Shown here in pieces: positions 1-6,110 of a stretch of 16,511 nt of DNA. Source of the DNA: JAUHWS01 sp964571805 (GTDB lineage Bacteria; Patescibacteriota; Gracilibacteria; UM-FILTER-43-11). A model generated the notes under the pieces. The model was not told the DNA's origin and searched no databases. It saw only the letters and a program-made list of their open reading frames with translations. How positions within the stretch are numbered: the stretch's first letter is position 1; every line of letters begins with the position of its first letter. The stretch lies in NCBI GenBank assembly GCA_964571805.1, contig CAZNDI010000013.1, positions 1 to 16,511 of the forward strand, written 5' to 3'. The translations under genes were made by a program, and so were the position numbers.

Positions 1-249
1 GCCGATGAATATAAGGAAAAAGTGATTCACCTCATTGTGGCTCGTTTCTATGATGCGGAGGAGCGAGCAGAGGAGCTTCATGCTCAGGGCAAGGTGACAG
101 ATGATCAGTTGATTGCCTTTGTGGTTCAAGTTTCGAAGGCTAAGGTGGCTTTTTATGACGCTAAAAATCAACCTAATCCTACAGTGGTGCGAGCGGAGAT
201 CATCAAATCTCTTCAGGCCGATTGGAATGCGTTTGTGAACGGTCTTTAA
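1..249 (+). CDS. Hypothetical protein, C-terminal part (5' end outside window)
   Basis: The frame is open from base 1 (Ala-Asp-Glu-Tyr-Lys...) and ends at a TAA, giving the last 82 residues of a longer protein. An internal GTG at 22 could start a 75-residue product, but codons before it read equally well as protein, so I treat this as a truncated gene. The visible part is mostly charged and probably helical (for example an EERAEELHAQGK stretch), with no transmembrane segment and no motif I recognise. Only 27 bp separate it from the lipoprotein gene downstream on the same strand, so the two are probably co-transcribed. Function unknown. Confidence 0.6.
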   Translation, partial: ADEYKEKVIHLIVARFYDAEERAEELHAQGKVTDDQLIAFVVQVSKAKVAFYDAKNQPNPTVVRAEIIKSLQADWNAFVNGL

Positions 250-276
250 TTCTATAATTCTTAATTTCCATTTATC

Positions 277-486
277 ATGAAAAAATTATCTTCATTATTC
301 ATCCTTTTGGCGTTGGTTACGATTCTTGCCGGGTGTTCTCCCAAAGAAGAGGTGCCTCCTGTGCTGGACCCTAATCCAAATGTTCCTCCGGTTGAGTCTG
401 TGGCTCCCTTAACAGAAGACACGGCGATTACGGGTGACGCTTATTTTGATACGGCCAGTAAGGAATTGGAGCTCATCAGTGAATGA
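277..486 (+). CDS. Small putative lipoprotein
   Basis: This encodes a 69-residue secreted lipoprotein. Residues 1-19 form a classic type II signal peptide: MKK, a hydrophobic core, then the lipobox LAGC with Cys20 as the expected lipidated residue. The mature part is only about 50 residues, rich in Pro, Glu and Asp (EEVPPVLDPNPNVPPVE) and probably disordered, with an acidic tail. No enzymatic domain is visible. The gene follows the partial upstream gene by 27 bp and is closed by a strong terminator 16 bp after its TGA stop. No Shine-Dalgarno sequence precedes the ATG. The lipoprotein nature is well supported; the role is unknown. Confidence 0.75.
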   Translation: MKKLSSLFILLALVTILAGCSPKEEVPPVLDPNPNVPPVESVAPLTEDTAITGDAYFDTASKELELISE

Positions 487-501
487 TTGCTTTGGTTCAA
501 T

Positions 502-540
502 AGAAAAGAGGGACGCTCAGTCATGAGGTCCCTTTTTTCT
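502..540. terminator. Bidirectional intrinsic terminator
   Basis: A 13-bp stem (502-514 with 528-540) has one G-T pair and a GGGAC/GTCCC core. It is flanked by A-rich sequence on the left and a run of six T on the right, so it makes a U-tract on both strands. It lies between the converging lipoprotein (+) and TerC (-) genes and can serve both. Confidence 0.8.
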
Positions 541-568
541 ATAAAGCTGAAAGATCGTCAAGCTTTAT
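541..568. repeat. Perfect 8-bp inverted repeat beside the terminator
   Basis: ATAAAGCT (541-548) and AGCTTTAT (561-568) are exact reverse complements around a 12-base loop, directly next to the terminator and downstream of the TerC stop. It may add to 3'-end formation of the TerC transcript, but there is no T-run immediately after it. Confidence 0.4.
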
Positions 569-591
569 GGTTACTATAAATTCATCATCAT

Positions 592-1290
592 TTATGTATT
601 CTTCTTGAGAGCTCTAATTTGGACAATATCCACAAAGAAAGCGAAGGCCATCGAGAAGTAAATATAGCCCTTAGGTATGCCATAGCCAAAGCCTTCAGCC
701 AGGAGAGAGACTCCGATCATCATCAAAAAACAGAGGGCGAGGACTTTAAAAGAGGGGTGTTTGTGGATGAAGTTACTGATGCTTTTGGAAGCGGCGAGCA
801 TGATGAAAACGGTAACGATGACGGCGGTGTACATGATCCAGAGTTCTTCCACGAGTCCTACGGCGGTGATGATGGAGTCGATGGAGAAAATAATGTCTAG
901 AAGTAGAGCTTCAATGAGCAATCTTCCAAAGGTCCTTTTCCCCTTTATTTCTGGCCCTCCATCATCTTCGGTTTCTGTTTTTTCAAAAATCTCTGTGGTG
1001 CTTTTGTAAAGCAAAAATAATCCACCGGCAATTAAGATGAGATCTTTCCCACTGATTTCATTGCCCAAAACGGTGAATAGGGAAATTTCGAGTTTCAGGA
1101 TCCAGGCTATGACTCCCAATAGGACTAGTCGCATGATCATGGCTAAGCCTATTCCCCAATAACGTAATTTATTTCCTTCTTTTTCGGGAAGTTTGGCGGC
1201 TAGGATTGAGATGAAAATGATGTTGTCGATGCCTAAAATGACTTCTAGGACGATAAGGGAAATGAGGGGGGCGATGCTCTCGAGGATCAT
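592..1290 (-). CDS. TerC-family integral membrane protein
   Basis: A 232-residue polytopic membrane protein of the TerC/Alx/YkoY superfamily, whose characterised members export Mn2+ or take part in metal homeostasis and tellurite resistance. The family hallmark is clear near the N-terminus, LEVILGIDNIIFIS, with an acidic Glu/Asp pair in the first membrane helix. It recurs as LLDIIFSIDSIITAVG in the second half, consistent with the internal duplication of the family. About seven hydrophobic segments are visible, with an acidic loop around residues 104-116. The length is normal for short TerC proteins. It follows the CYTH gene by 86 bp on the same strand. No SD sequence. Substrate specificity cannot be read from the sequence. 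Confidence 0.9.
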   Translation of the reverse strand: MILESIAPLISLIVLEVILGIDNIIFISILAAKLPEKEGNKLRYWGIGLAMIMRLVLLGVIAWILKLEISLFTVLGNEISGKDLILIAGGLFLLYKSTTEIFEKTETEDDGGPEIKGKRTFGRLLIEALLLDIIFSIDSIITAVGLVEELWIMYTAVIVTVFIMLAASKSISNFIHKHPSFKVLALCFLMMIGVSLLAEGFGYGIPKGYIYFSMAFAFFVDIVQIRALKKNT

Positions 1291-1376
1291 GGAGATATTA
1301 TTTAGTTGGGGTTTAATAGTAGAAGATTCTGGGGAAAAAAGGCGGAAATCTAATTGACAAAATTAAATATTAATCC

Positions 1377-1850
1377 TCAATTCAGCCAATTTTTAAAGGA
1401 ATGCAGCGCTAAATTGGAATTGTAATATTTTTCCTCACCCGTCACCTCTTCTGCTACCCACTCTGGTAAATCAAATTCTTCATCTTCGGAGTCGAGTTCA
1501 ATTTCAGCCACGATCAACCCTTTATTGTCACCTAAAAATTCATCCACTTCCCACTTTTTTCCTTGATAAATGATTTCATATCTTAATTTGGATAGCTCGG
1601 AAGTGGAAAAATTTTCCAATAGCTCTTCTGCATCCAACCGAGGAATTTCGTATTCAAATTCTTTGCGGGTCATGCCTTCGGTGATTCCTTTGATTGTTAA
1701 ATAGGCTAACTCATTGACCAAGCGGACCCGAATGGTTTTATGGGGATCTGTGGAGATATAGCCCTGGCGAACAAGCACGCCTTCATGCTTTTTTAGAATA
1801 TTCCATTTAGCGTGATCAACTAAATATTTTCGTTCAATTTCTAGGGCCAT
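1377..1850 (-). CDS. CYTH-domain protein (triphosphate tunnel metalloenzyme)
   Basis: A 157-residue single-domain CYTH protein. The defining ExExK motif is at the N-terminus (MALEIERKYLV, residues 4-8). It is followed by the alternating basic and acidic strand residues of the triphosphate tunnel: RVR at 41-43, a Lys near 54, EFEYE at 64-68, and IVAEIEL around 113-119, whose glutamates bind metal. Family members hydrolyse inorganic triphosphate or thiamine triphosphate, or act as class IV adenylate cyclases. The short NeuTPase-like architecture favours a tripolyphosphatase-type activity, but the exact substrate is inference. The gene lies 19 bp after the DUF1801 gene, probably in one transcript. 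It ends at TGA, which supports the standard code. Confidence 0.88.
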   Translation of the reverse strand: MALEIERKYLVDHAKWNILKKHEGVLVRQGYISTDPHKTIRVRLVNELAYLTIKGITEGMTRKEFEYEIPRLDAEELLENFSTSELSKLRYEIIYQGKKWEVDEFLGDNKGLIVAEIELDSEDEEFDLPEWVAEEVTGEEKYYNSNLALHSFKNWLN

Positions 1851-1869
1851 AGGGTGATAAATTAATTTT

Positions 1870-2235
1870 TTACTTCTTCTTTTCTAGGTTTTCTTTGACT
1901 CGGAATTTGACAATTTTCTTCACCAATTCCAAGGGTAACTTTTCATTCAAAGGAAATTGGACCGAACCTTTGGCACTTTTGTAAGCTGAGAGCTCCTTTT
2001 GAAAGGCGAGGATGCCGGAGGGGGCGGGGTAGAAGCCGATGTGATTTTTGAAGGCGGCGAAATGGACGAGGTTTCCGTTGATTTTGAAGGTGGGGATGCC
2101 GTAATTGATACATTCTTCTGCTTGGGGGGCAGCTTGATGGATGGTCTTTCGGAGGGTTTCGAGGAGTTTTTGGATGGGGGGTTCGAAGGTTTGGATGTAT
2201 TGGTCGATGGTTTTGTATGTTTTCACGTTTTTCAT
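1870..2235 (-). CDS. DUF1801 / YdhG-like protein
   Basis: A 121-residue soluble protein matching the DUF1801 (YdhG-like, frataxin-like fold) family in layout. It has an N-terminal helical part with a YIQTFEPPIQKLLETLRKTI pattern, a central INYGIPTFKING segment, FKNHIGFYPAP, and a C-terminal SVQFPLNEKLPLELVKKIV, which is the typical family ending. Some relatives are annotated as iron chaperones, but the biochemical role is poorly established. It is the first gene of the leftward DUF1801-CYTH-TerC group and has a TATAAT-like box 21 bp upstream. Lys-rich C-terminus. Family assignment is good; function is open. Confidence 0.8.
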   Translation of the reverse strand: MKNVKTYKTIDQYIQTFEPPIQKLLETLRKTIHQAAPQAEECINYGIPTFKINGNLVHFAAFKNHIGFYPAPSGILAFQKELSAYKSAKGSVQFPLNEKLPLELVKKIVKFRVKENLEKKK

Positions 2236-2256
2236 GGGCTTAGTTTTCTTGAATTG

Positions 2257-2262
2257 ATTATA
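2257..2262 (-). promoter_or_regulatory. Candidate -10 box for the DUF1801-CYTH-terC unit
   Basis: On the minus strand this reads TATAAT, 21 bp before the DUF1801 start. No convincing -35 hexamer lies 16-18 bp upstream, so this is a partial promoter call based on the perfect -10 and its position. Confidence 0.35.
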
Positions 2263-2275
2263 TCAGATTCTAATT

Positions 2276-2791
2276 TTCTCCCTTCTTTGTCATTTCGACC
2301 GAAGTGGAACGCAGTGGAGGAATCTATTCCCACCCTTCTTTTCAAGAATCAAGTAATTAGGATGTGAACTATTTCCTGCCTACCGGCGATGGCGTTTTTC
2401 TCTTCTCCCAGTGAGCTGTTACTTTTTTGTATCGCCAAAAAAGTAACCAAAAAAGCTCCTGGGGTTTTTGAAGCGGACTCATCTTCTTTTCCTTTATTCA
2501 CCTTTTTACCCGCCCCAAAGGGGCCCTTTCAGGGCTCAAAAACCCCAGACCCCAATACGCCGGGAAATCAGCGAAAAATAAGAATTACTTATAAAATTAA
2601 ACTGGAGCATGATTTTTTAATCTGGTTAAGGTTATTGTGTTTTGGAATGAGGTATTGGGATTGGAGGGTGATTTGCTTCATTTTATTGGTATTAAGACGA
2701 GAGCAGATTGGTGGACTATCTCAGTGGTTTTAAATTTAGAATTTATAGGCTGAAGCAATCTTCAAGAACGCTCCAGCTAGAAAATAAAATT
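2276..2791. other. Gene-free, repeat-rich intergenic region
   Basis: About 515 bp without a credible gene. From about 2286 to 2325 there is a stretch (GTCATTTCGACCGAAGTGG...) that looks like the dispersed intergenic repeats known in several bacterial phyla. From 2413 to 2548 lies a nested inverted-repeat element, listed separately. The remainder to 2791 is AT-rich and featureless to my eye. An open frame on the plus strand here is made of repeat sequence and has no protein-like composition. Confidence 0.6.
2413..2548. repeat. Nested inverted-repeat element
   Basis: Two perfect stem-loops lie side by side. The first pairs GTTACTTTTTTG (2418-2429) with CAAAAAAGTAAC (2436-2447) around the loop TATCGC, extended by GAGCT/AGCTC at 2413-2417 and 2454-2458. 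The second pairs CTGGGGTTTTTGA (2459-2471) with TCAAAAACCCCAG (2536-2548). Its 64-base loop itself holds GGGGCCC and GCCC/GGGC inverted pairs. The compact arrangement suggests a mobile or repeated palindromic element, not chance. Confidence 0.65.
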
Positions 2792-3574
2792 TTATTTAAT
2801 ATGGGGTAGTTTTTTAAGCTTACCATCATATCCTTGAGTCTCTGGATATCGATTTACTGATTCATTATAATAGTCTATAAACCAATTGTTTTTTATTTTT
2901 ATTTTTTCCTCCATTTTATTTTCATTTATCCCATTATTATATCTTTCTATTATTTTAGACATAACTCTATAAGCATTCTCCAGGCTAAAGGCTGCGCCTT
3001 TGTGTTTTCCTGGATGAGGTTTCAAAATATCAAGGAATTGATCACCATCTTCATTTACGCATATATCAAATATTAATCTAATCGCATTATCATTAAAAAT
3101 ATTAGAAAAAAAATCTATTTGCTCTGGATCAATCATTATCCTTGGATAAATGCAAAATTTTGATTCTAAATCGCATGCTTTATTTAATGCTGGGCCGAAA
3201 ATAATTGAATCTTTATGTAATAATTCACCCTTTGTTATTGCCCCTCGAATTAAAAATTCTTGATTTAATATCATCTGAGTTAAATTGCTAACAAGAAAAA
3301 TTAACATTTTAACTGCCTCTTGATTCACACTGGAAGAGAAAACTATACTGTCAGAAAATTGTGAGAATTCAAAATTCCCATTCACTCCCAATCCACCAGA
3401 CTTAATATTAACCCCCATACTCCTAATGGCATTAAGTATAATTGTCATGCTTTGACGCTGTCTATAATCATTTTTCGATTTTAATACCAAATCTTTCCAA
3501 CCTAGTATATCTAGGAAAACTATAACTCTTTCTTCGTAATGACAGTCGATCAATGGATCAAATTCTTTATTCAT
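2792..3574 (-). CDS. Orphan class III nucleotidyl cyclase-like protein
   Basis: A 260-residue protein of a widespread, mostly uncharacterised family that resembles the class III nucleotidyl cyclase fold. RVIVFLDILGWKDLV (residues 16-30) matches the first metal-binding strand with Asp22. FSQFSDSIVFSS (70-81) corresponds to the second metal-binding Asp75. RGAITKGELL (110-119) with IFGPALNKACDLE (125-137) and YPRI (143-146) mirrors the cyclase G-x-G...Gp-x-vN-x-A-x-x-L block. Both candidate metal-binding aspartates are kept, so activity is possible but unproven. The gene is visibly more AT-rich and uses more ATA/AAT codons than its neighbours, which suggests transfer. It sits between a repeat-rich region and groEL, with no partner gene beside it. 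It could instead be a degenerate, non-catalytic relative. Confidence 0.6.
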   Translation of the reverse strand: MNKEFDPLIDCHYEERVIVFLDILGWKDLVLKSKNDYRQRQSMTIILNAIRSMGVNIKSGGLGVNGNFEFSQFSDSIVFSSSVNQEAVKMLIFLVSNLTQMILNQEFLIRGAITKGELLHKDSIIFGPALNKACDLESKFCIYPRIMIDPEQIDFFSNIFNDNAIRLIFDICVNEDGDQFLDILKPHPGKHKGAAFSLENAYRVMSKIIERYNNGINENKMEEKIKIKNNWFIDYYNESVNRYPETQGYDGKLKKLPHIK

Positions 3575-3600
3575 TCCAATTATATTTATTATTTAACAAA

Positions 3601-3635
3601 TTAAAGAAAACCCTACCATCGCTGGCAGGGCTTTT
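3601..3635 (-). terminator. groES-groEL terminator
   Basis: On the minus strand, just after the groEL stop, the sequence CCCTGCCA-GCGA-TGGTAGGG forms an 8-bp stem with one G-U pair, flanked by AAAA before it and a TTTTCTTT run after it. This fits an intrinsic terminator closing the chaperonin operon before the cyclase-like gene. Confidence 0.75.
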
Positions 3636-3646
3636 AAAAGTTTTTA

Positions 3647-5338
3647 CTACATCATCCCCATCCCCGGCATTCCCATACCCCCTCCCATTCCGCCCATACC
3701 CCCCATGCCTGGCATAGCGGGCTCGTCTTTTGAAGGAAGGTCGGTGATGGCGGTTTCTGTGGTCAAGAACATCGCGGCTACCGAGGCGGCGTTGGTCAAG
3801 GCATTACGAGTCACTTTTTTAGGATCGATAATCCCGGCTGCAAACATATCCACCAATTGTTCCTCGGCGGAGAGTTTGATGTCGCTGGTTGCATCGTAAC
3901 CCATATTCTTATTCGTTCCCCAGGCGGCTTCCAAAGCGACACGAATCTTGGCTCCATCGGTTCCTGCATTTTCGGCAATCTGATTGAGAGGGTAAGAGAG
4001 GGCATTCTTCACAATTTCAGCCCCCAATTGTTCCTCCTCCGATTTCATGCTCTTAGGATCAATCTTTAAGCTCGCTTGCAAAATGGCGGCCCCTCCTCCG
4101 ATCACGATTCCTTCTTCCATGGCAGCTCGCGTGGCAGAAAGGGCATCTTCAATGCGATGTTTCTTTTCTTTCAATTCCACTTCTGTGGCGGCGCCCACTT
4201 TGATGACGGCCACACCTCCGGTCAATTTGGCCAAGCGTTCGGCCAATTTCTCTTTGTCAAACTCAGAGGTGCTGCTTTCAATTTCGGCCTTGATTTGAAG
4301 GACTCGATTTTGAATGTCTTCTGGATTACCCTTTCCTTCCACAATGGTTGTGTTGTCTTTGGAGGAAAGGACTTTTCTTGCGGTTCCCAAATCTTCAATG
4401 GTCGCATTTTCCAATTTTAAGCCGACTTCCGAAGAAATCACTCGTCCTCCCGTCAACGTGGCAATGTCTTGAAGCATGGCTTTACGTCTGTCTCCAAATC
4501 CAGGCGCCTTGATGGCGAGAGTGTTGAAGGTTCCTTTGAGTTTATTGACGATCAAAGTGGCTAAAGCGTCACCTTCAATGTCCTCGGCAATGATCACCAA
4601 ATTCTTTTTTCCAGACTGAGCCATTGATTCCAACAAAGGCAGGATTTCTTGAATGCTCGAAATCTTGCTGTCTGTGATCAGTAACATGGCATCTTGATAA
4701 GCGGCTTCCATTCGTGCAGGGTCGGTGACCATGTAGGCTGAAATATAGCCGTTGTCAAATTGCATGCCTTCCACCATGTCGATCGAGAGTCCCATGGTTT
4801 GACCTTCTTCCACTTGAACCACACCATCACCTCCCACTTTTTCGAAAACGCCTGCAATCAAAGCGCCGACTTCTTCATTTTGAGCTGAAATTGTAGCCAC
4901 TTGAGCCATTTCCTCTTTGGTGGTCACTTCTTTTTTCATTTGATCCAACTCATCGATCACAATTTTAATCGCCTCCTCAATGCCCTTCTTTAAAAGCATG
5001 GGGTTCACCTTGTTATTTTTGATGTGGTGCATCCCTTCTTTGATAATGGCATGAGCCAAAACGGTTGCTGTGGTGGTTCCGTCTCCTGCGACATCATTGG
5101 TTTTGTTTGCAACTTCTTTCACCAATTGAGCGCCCATATTTTCAAATTTATCTTCCAGTTCAATTTCTCGAGCAATCGAAACGCCATCATTGGTGATGGT
5201 GGGTGCACCGTAGGATTTATCAATCAGCGCATTTCGTCCTTTGGGCCCCATGGTCACCCGAACGGCTTGAGCTAATTTTTCAATCCCATCCAATAATTTT
5301 TGACGGGCTTCATCGCCGTGTAGTAGTTGTTTGGCCAT
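3647..5338 (-). CDS. groEL: Chaperonin GroEL (Hsp60)
   Basis: A 563-residue GroEL, slightly longer than the usual 545. It assembles into the double-ring cytoplasmic ATPase that folds proteins under a GroES lid. Diagnostic segments are present: VRVTMGPKGRNALID and TNDGVSIAREIELEDKFENMGA at the N-terminus, the nucleotide-binding DVAGDGTTTATVLA, the apical KAPGFGDRRKAMLQDIA, the GGVAVIKVGAATEVE stretch, and a Gly-Met-rich tail (GMGGMGGMGGGMGMPG). The tail is longer than the canonical GGM repeat and includes prolines. It follows groES in the same transcript, but with an unusually long 116-bp gap that holds a large hairpin. No SD sequence precedes the ATG (AACTAAACAACTAT-ATG), so translation of this abundant protein must start by another route. 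Confidence 0.98.
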   Translation of the reverse strand: MAKQLLHGDEARQKLLDGIEKLAQAVRVTMGPKGRNALIDKSYGAPTITNDGVSIAREIELEDKFENMGAQLVKEVANKTNDVAGDGTTTATVLAHAIIKEGMHHIKNNKVNPMLLKKGIEEAIKIVIDELDQMKKEVTTKEEMAQVATISAQNEEVGALIAGVFEKVGGDGVVQVEEGQTMGLSIDMVEGMQFDNGYISAYMVTDPARMEAAYQDAMLLITDSKISSIQEILPLLESMAQSGKKNLVIIAEDIEGDALATLIVNKLKGTFNTLAIKAPGFGDRRKAMLQDIATLTGGRVISSEVGLKLENATIEDLGTARKVLSSKDNTTIVEGKGNPEDIQNRVLQIKAEIESSTSEFDKEKLAERLAKLTGGVAVIKVGAATEVELKEKKHRIEDALSATRAAMEEGIVIGGGAAILQASLKIDPKSMKSEEEQLGAEIVKNALSYPLNQIAENAGTDGAKIRVALEAAWGTNKNMGYDATSDIKLSAEEQLVDMFAAGIIDPKKVTRNALTNAASVAAMFLTTETAITDLPSKDEPAMPGMGGMGGMGGGMGMPGMGMM

Positions 5339-5368
5339 ATAGTTGTTTAGTTATACTTTAATAATTTA

Positions 5369-5454
5369 CGGATGGTTGGCCGTATTGTGGGCCGGATAGT
5401 TGCAATTTCCACTATCCGGTCCACAATTCGGTCCACAATTCGGTCCACCATCCG
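5369..5454 (-). promoter_or_regulatory. Large groES-groEL intercistronic hairpin
   Basis: Left arm 5369-5399 and right arm 5412-5454 are imperfect reverse complements around a 12-base loop. The outer CGGATGGT and inner CCGGATAG segments match exactly. The right arm contains tandem copies of a 12-base unit (CGGTCCACAATT), giving one extra unit that would bulge. On the minus strand the hairpin begins at the base after the groES TAA and ends about 30 bp before the groEL ATG. There is no U-run after it, so it is not a normal terminator. A transcript-processing, stability or attenuation role is inference. Confidence 0.7.
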
Positions 5455-5745
5455 TTACTCAACAATTGCTCTGACAGAAGTCATTTCCACAATTTTATAT
5501 TCCACGCCATCCACTTTTACATCTTCTCCGGAATATTGGCCGTAAAGCACTTTGTCTCCCACTTTCATTTCTATGGGCAGAGAGGTGCCGTGGTCGTTGA
5601 TGTTGGTGGCAGAGATCGCCACGACTTCACCTTGTTTGGGCTTTTCTTTATTTGCCGTATCAGGAATATAAAGGCCTGATTTGGTCATTTCTTCGGCTTC
5701 AGTGGGCTTGATCACCACATAACCATTGAGCGGTTTGATCTGCAT
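5455..5745 (-). CDS. groES: Co-chaperonin GroES (Hsp10)
   Basis: A 96-residue GroES, the normal length. It forms the heptameric lid on GroEL. IKPLNGYVVIKPTEAEE is the N-terminal strand region. The mobile loop that docks on GroEL is EEMTKSGLYIPDTANKEKP (around residues 18-36), with the hydrophobic Gly-Leu-Tyr-Ile contact where Ile-Val-Leu is usual. GEVVAISA, VGDKVLYGQYSGEDVKVDGVEY and the closing IVE complete the fold. It is the first gene of the operon. A promoter and a CIRCE operator lie about 115-175 bp upstream, so heat-shock control by an HrcA repressor is expected. The leader carries a C/G-rich hairpin. No SD sequence. Confidence 0.97.
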   Translation of the reverse strand: MQIKPLNGYVVIKPTEAEEMTKSGLYIPDTANKEKPKQGEVVAISATNINDHGTSLPIEMKVGDKVLYGQYSGEDVKVDGVEYKIVEMTSVRAIVE

Positions 5746-5830
5746 TTTACTTAAAATTAAGAATTAAAAACATTGTCTAAACTATGATTCACATGATTGA
5801 TTGATGGACTATGATTACTTTTATTTTACT

Positions 5831-5860
5831 ACCCTCCTTCGGAGGGGTTGGGGGAGGTCC
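5831..5860. repeat. C/G-rich hairpin repeat in the groES leader
   Basis: CCCTCC (5832-5837) and GGAGGG (5841-5846) pair around a three-base loop and are followed by GGTTGGGGGAGG. The sequence resembles intergenic repeats seen in many bacterial genomes. It lies between the CIRCE operator and the groES start, so it is part of the untranslated leader. Confidence 0.5.
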
Positions 5861-5862
5861 CA

Positions 5863-5889
5863 TTAGCACTTAAAATATCAGAGTGCTAA
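5863..5889. promoter_or_regulatory. CIRCE operator (HrcA site)
   Basis: TTAGCACTT-N9-GAGTGCTAA matches the CIRCE consensus (TTAGCACTC-N9-GAGTGCTAA) with one mismatch and exact 9-bp spacing. It starts 3 bp after the -10 box of the groES promoter, the usual position for the HrcA repressor site. Confidence 0.95.
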
Positions 5890-5892
5890 AAC

Positions 5893-5920
5893 ATTCTAGC
5901 AAGATCAAAAAGAGGGTCAA
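5893..5920 (-). promoter_or_regulatory. groES-groEL promoter
   Basis: On the minus strand TTGACC (5915-5920), a 16-bp spacer and TAGAAT (5893-5898) form a good sigma70-type promoter reading into groES. The transcription start would fall inside the CIRCE operator, giving a leader of about 140 bases. Confidence 0.8.
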
Positions 5921-5931
5921 GGAAAGAGGAC

Positions 5932-5958
5932 TTGACAAAAAATAAATTATAATATAAA
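5932..5958 (+). promoter_or_regulatory. Promoter of the divergent small RNA
   Basis: TTGACA (5932-5937) is followed by TATAAA (5953-5958) with 15-bp spacing; an overlapping TATAAT lies at 5948-5953. The short spacing is not ideal, but the perfect -35, the AT-rich spacer and the position just before a structured GC-rich element with its own terminator support it. It is divergent from the groES promoter, 11 bp between the -35 boxes. Confidence 0.6.
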
Positions 5959-5964
5959 GTGCTT

Positions 5965-6104
5965 CTTGAGGGTCGCGTTTTGGTTGGCGGCGCGTAGGAA
6001 TAGACTCGTCGGCAGTCTAATCACCTTAGTCGCCCCGGCCGAGAAACCCTCACGGCCTCCCCGCGTACGCGTACGCGTACGCGTCGGGGAGGCCACCTTT
6101 TTTT
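5965..6104 (+). ncRNA. Unidentified structured small RNA, about 140 nt
   Basis: A GC-rich island stands out in AT-rich surroundings between a sigma70-type promoter and a strong intrinsic terminator, with no open frame. The pairings I can see are: P1 TGAGGGT (5967-5973) with ACCCTCA (6046-6052); P2 GGCGGC (5986-5991) with GTCGCC (6029-6034); P3 TAGACT (6001-6006) with AGTCTA (6014-6019) around a 7-base loop; and a possible pseudoknot between loop bases TCGGC (6009-6013) and GCCGA (6038-6042). It lacks the hallmarks of SRP RNA, RNase P RNA, tmRNA and tRNA. The gene after the terminator is on the other strand, so a riboswitch is unlikely. Function unknown. Confidence 0.6.
6054..6104 (+). terminator. 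Terminator of the small RNA, with an ACGCGT repeat stem
   Basis: GGCCTCCCCG (6054-6063) and CGGGGAGGCC (6085-6094) form a perfect 10-bp stem. The part between is CGT plus three ACGCGT units, itself self-complementary. Seven T follow at 6098-6104. This is a very stable plus-strand intrinsic terminator; the minus strand has no U-run after it. Confidence 0.9.
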
Positions 6105-6110
6105 AAATCT

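Noticed and set aside
481..489. TGA recoding (as in Gracilibacteria) extending the lipoprotein
   Set aside because: The TGA is followed by a terminator, the CYTH gene also ends properly at TGA, and conserved Trp/Gly positions use standard codons.
2389..2733. Open frame of 114 codons on the plus strand
   Set aside because: It is made of inverted-repeat sequence, has no domain, and its composition is not protein-like.
4047..4420. Plus-strand open frames antisense to groEL
   Set aside because: They are shadows of the conserved groEL codons; no promoter, start context or recognisable product.
6001..6019. tRNA-like anticodon arm (stem with 7-base loop) in the small RNA
   Set aside because: No acceptor stem, T-arm or CCA end can be fitted around it.
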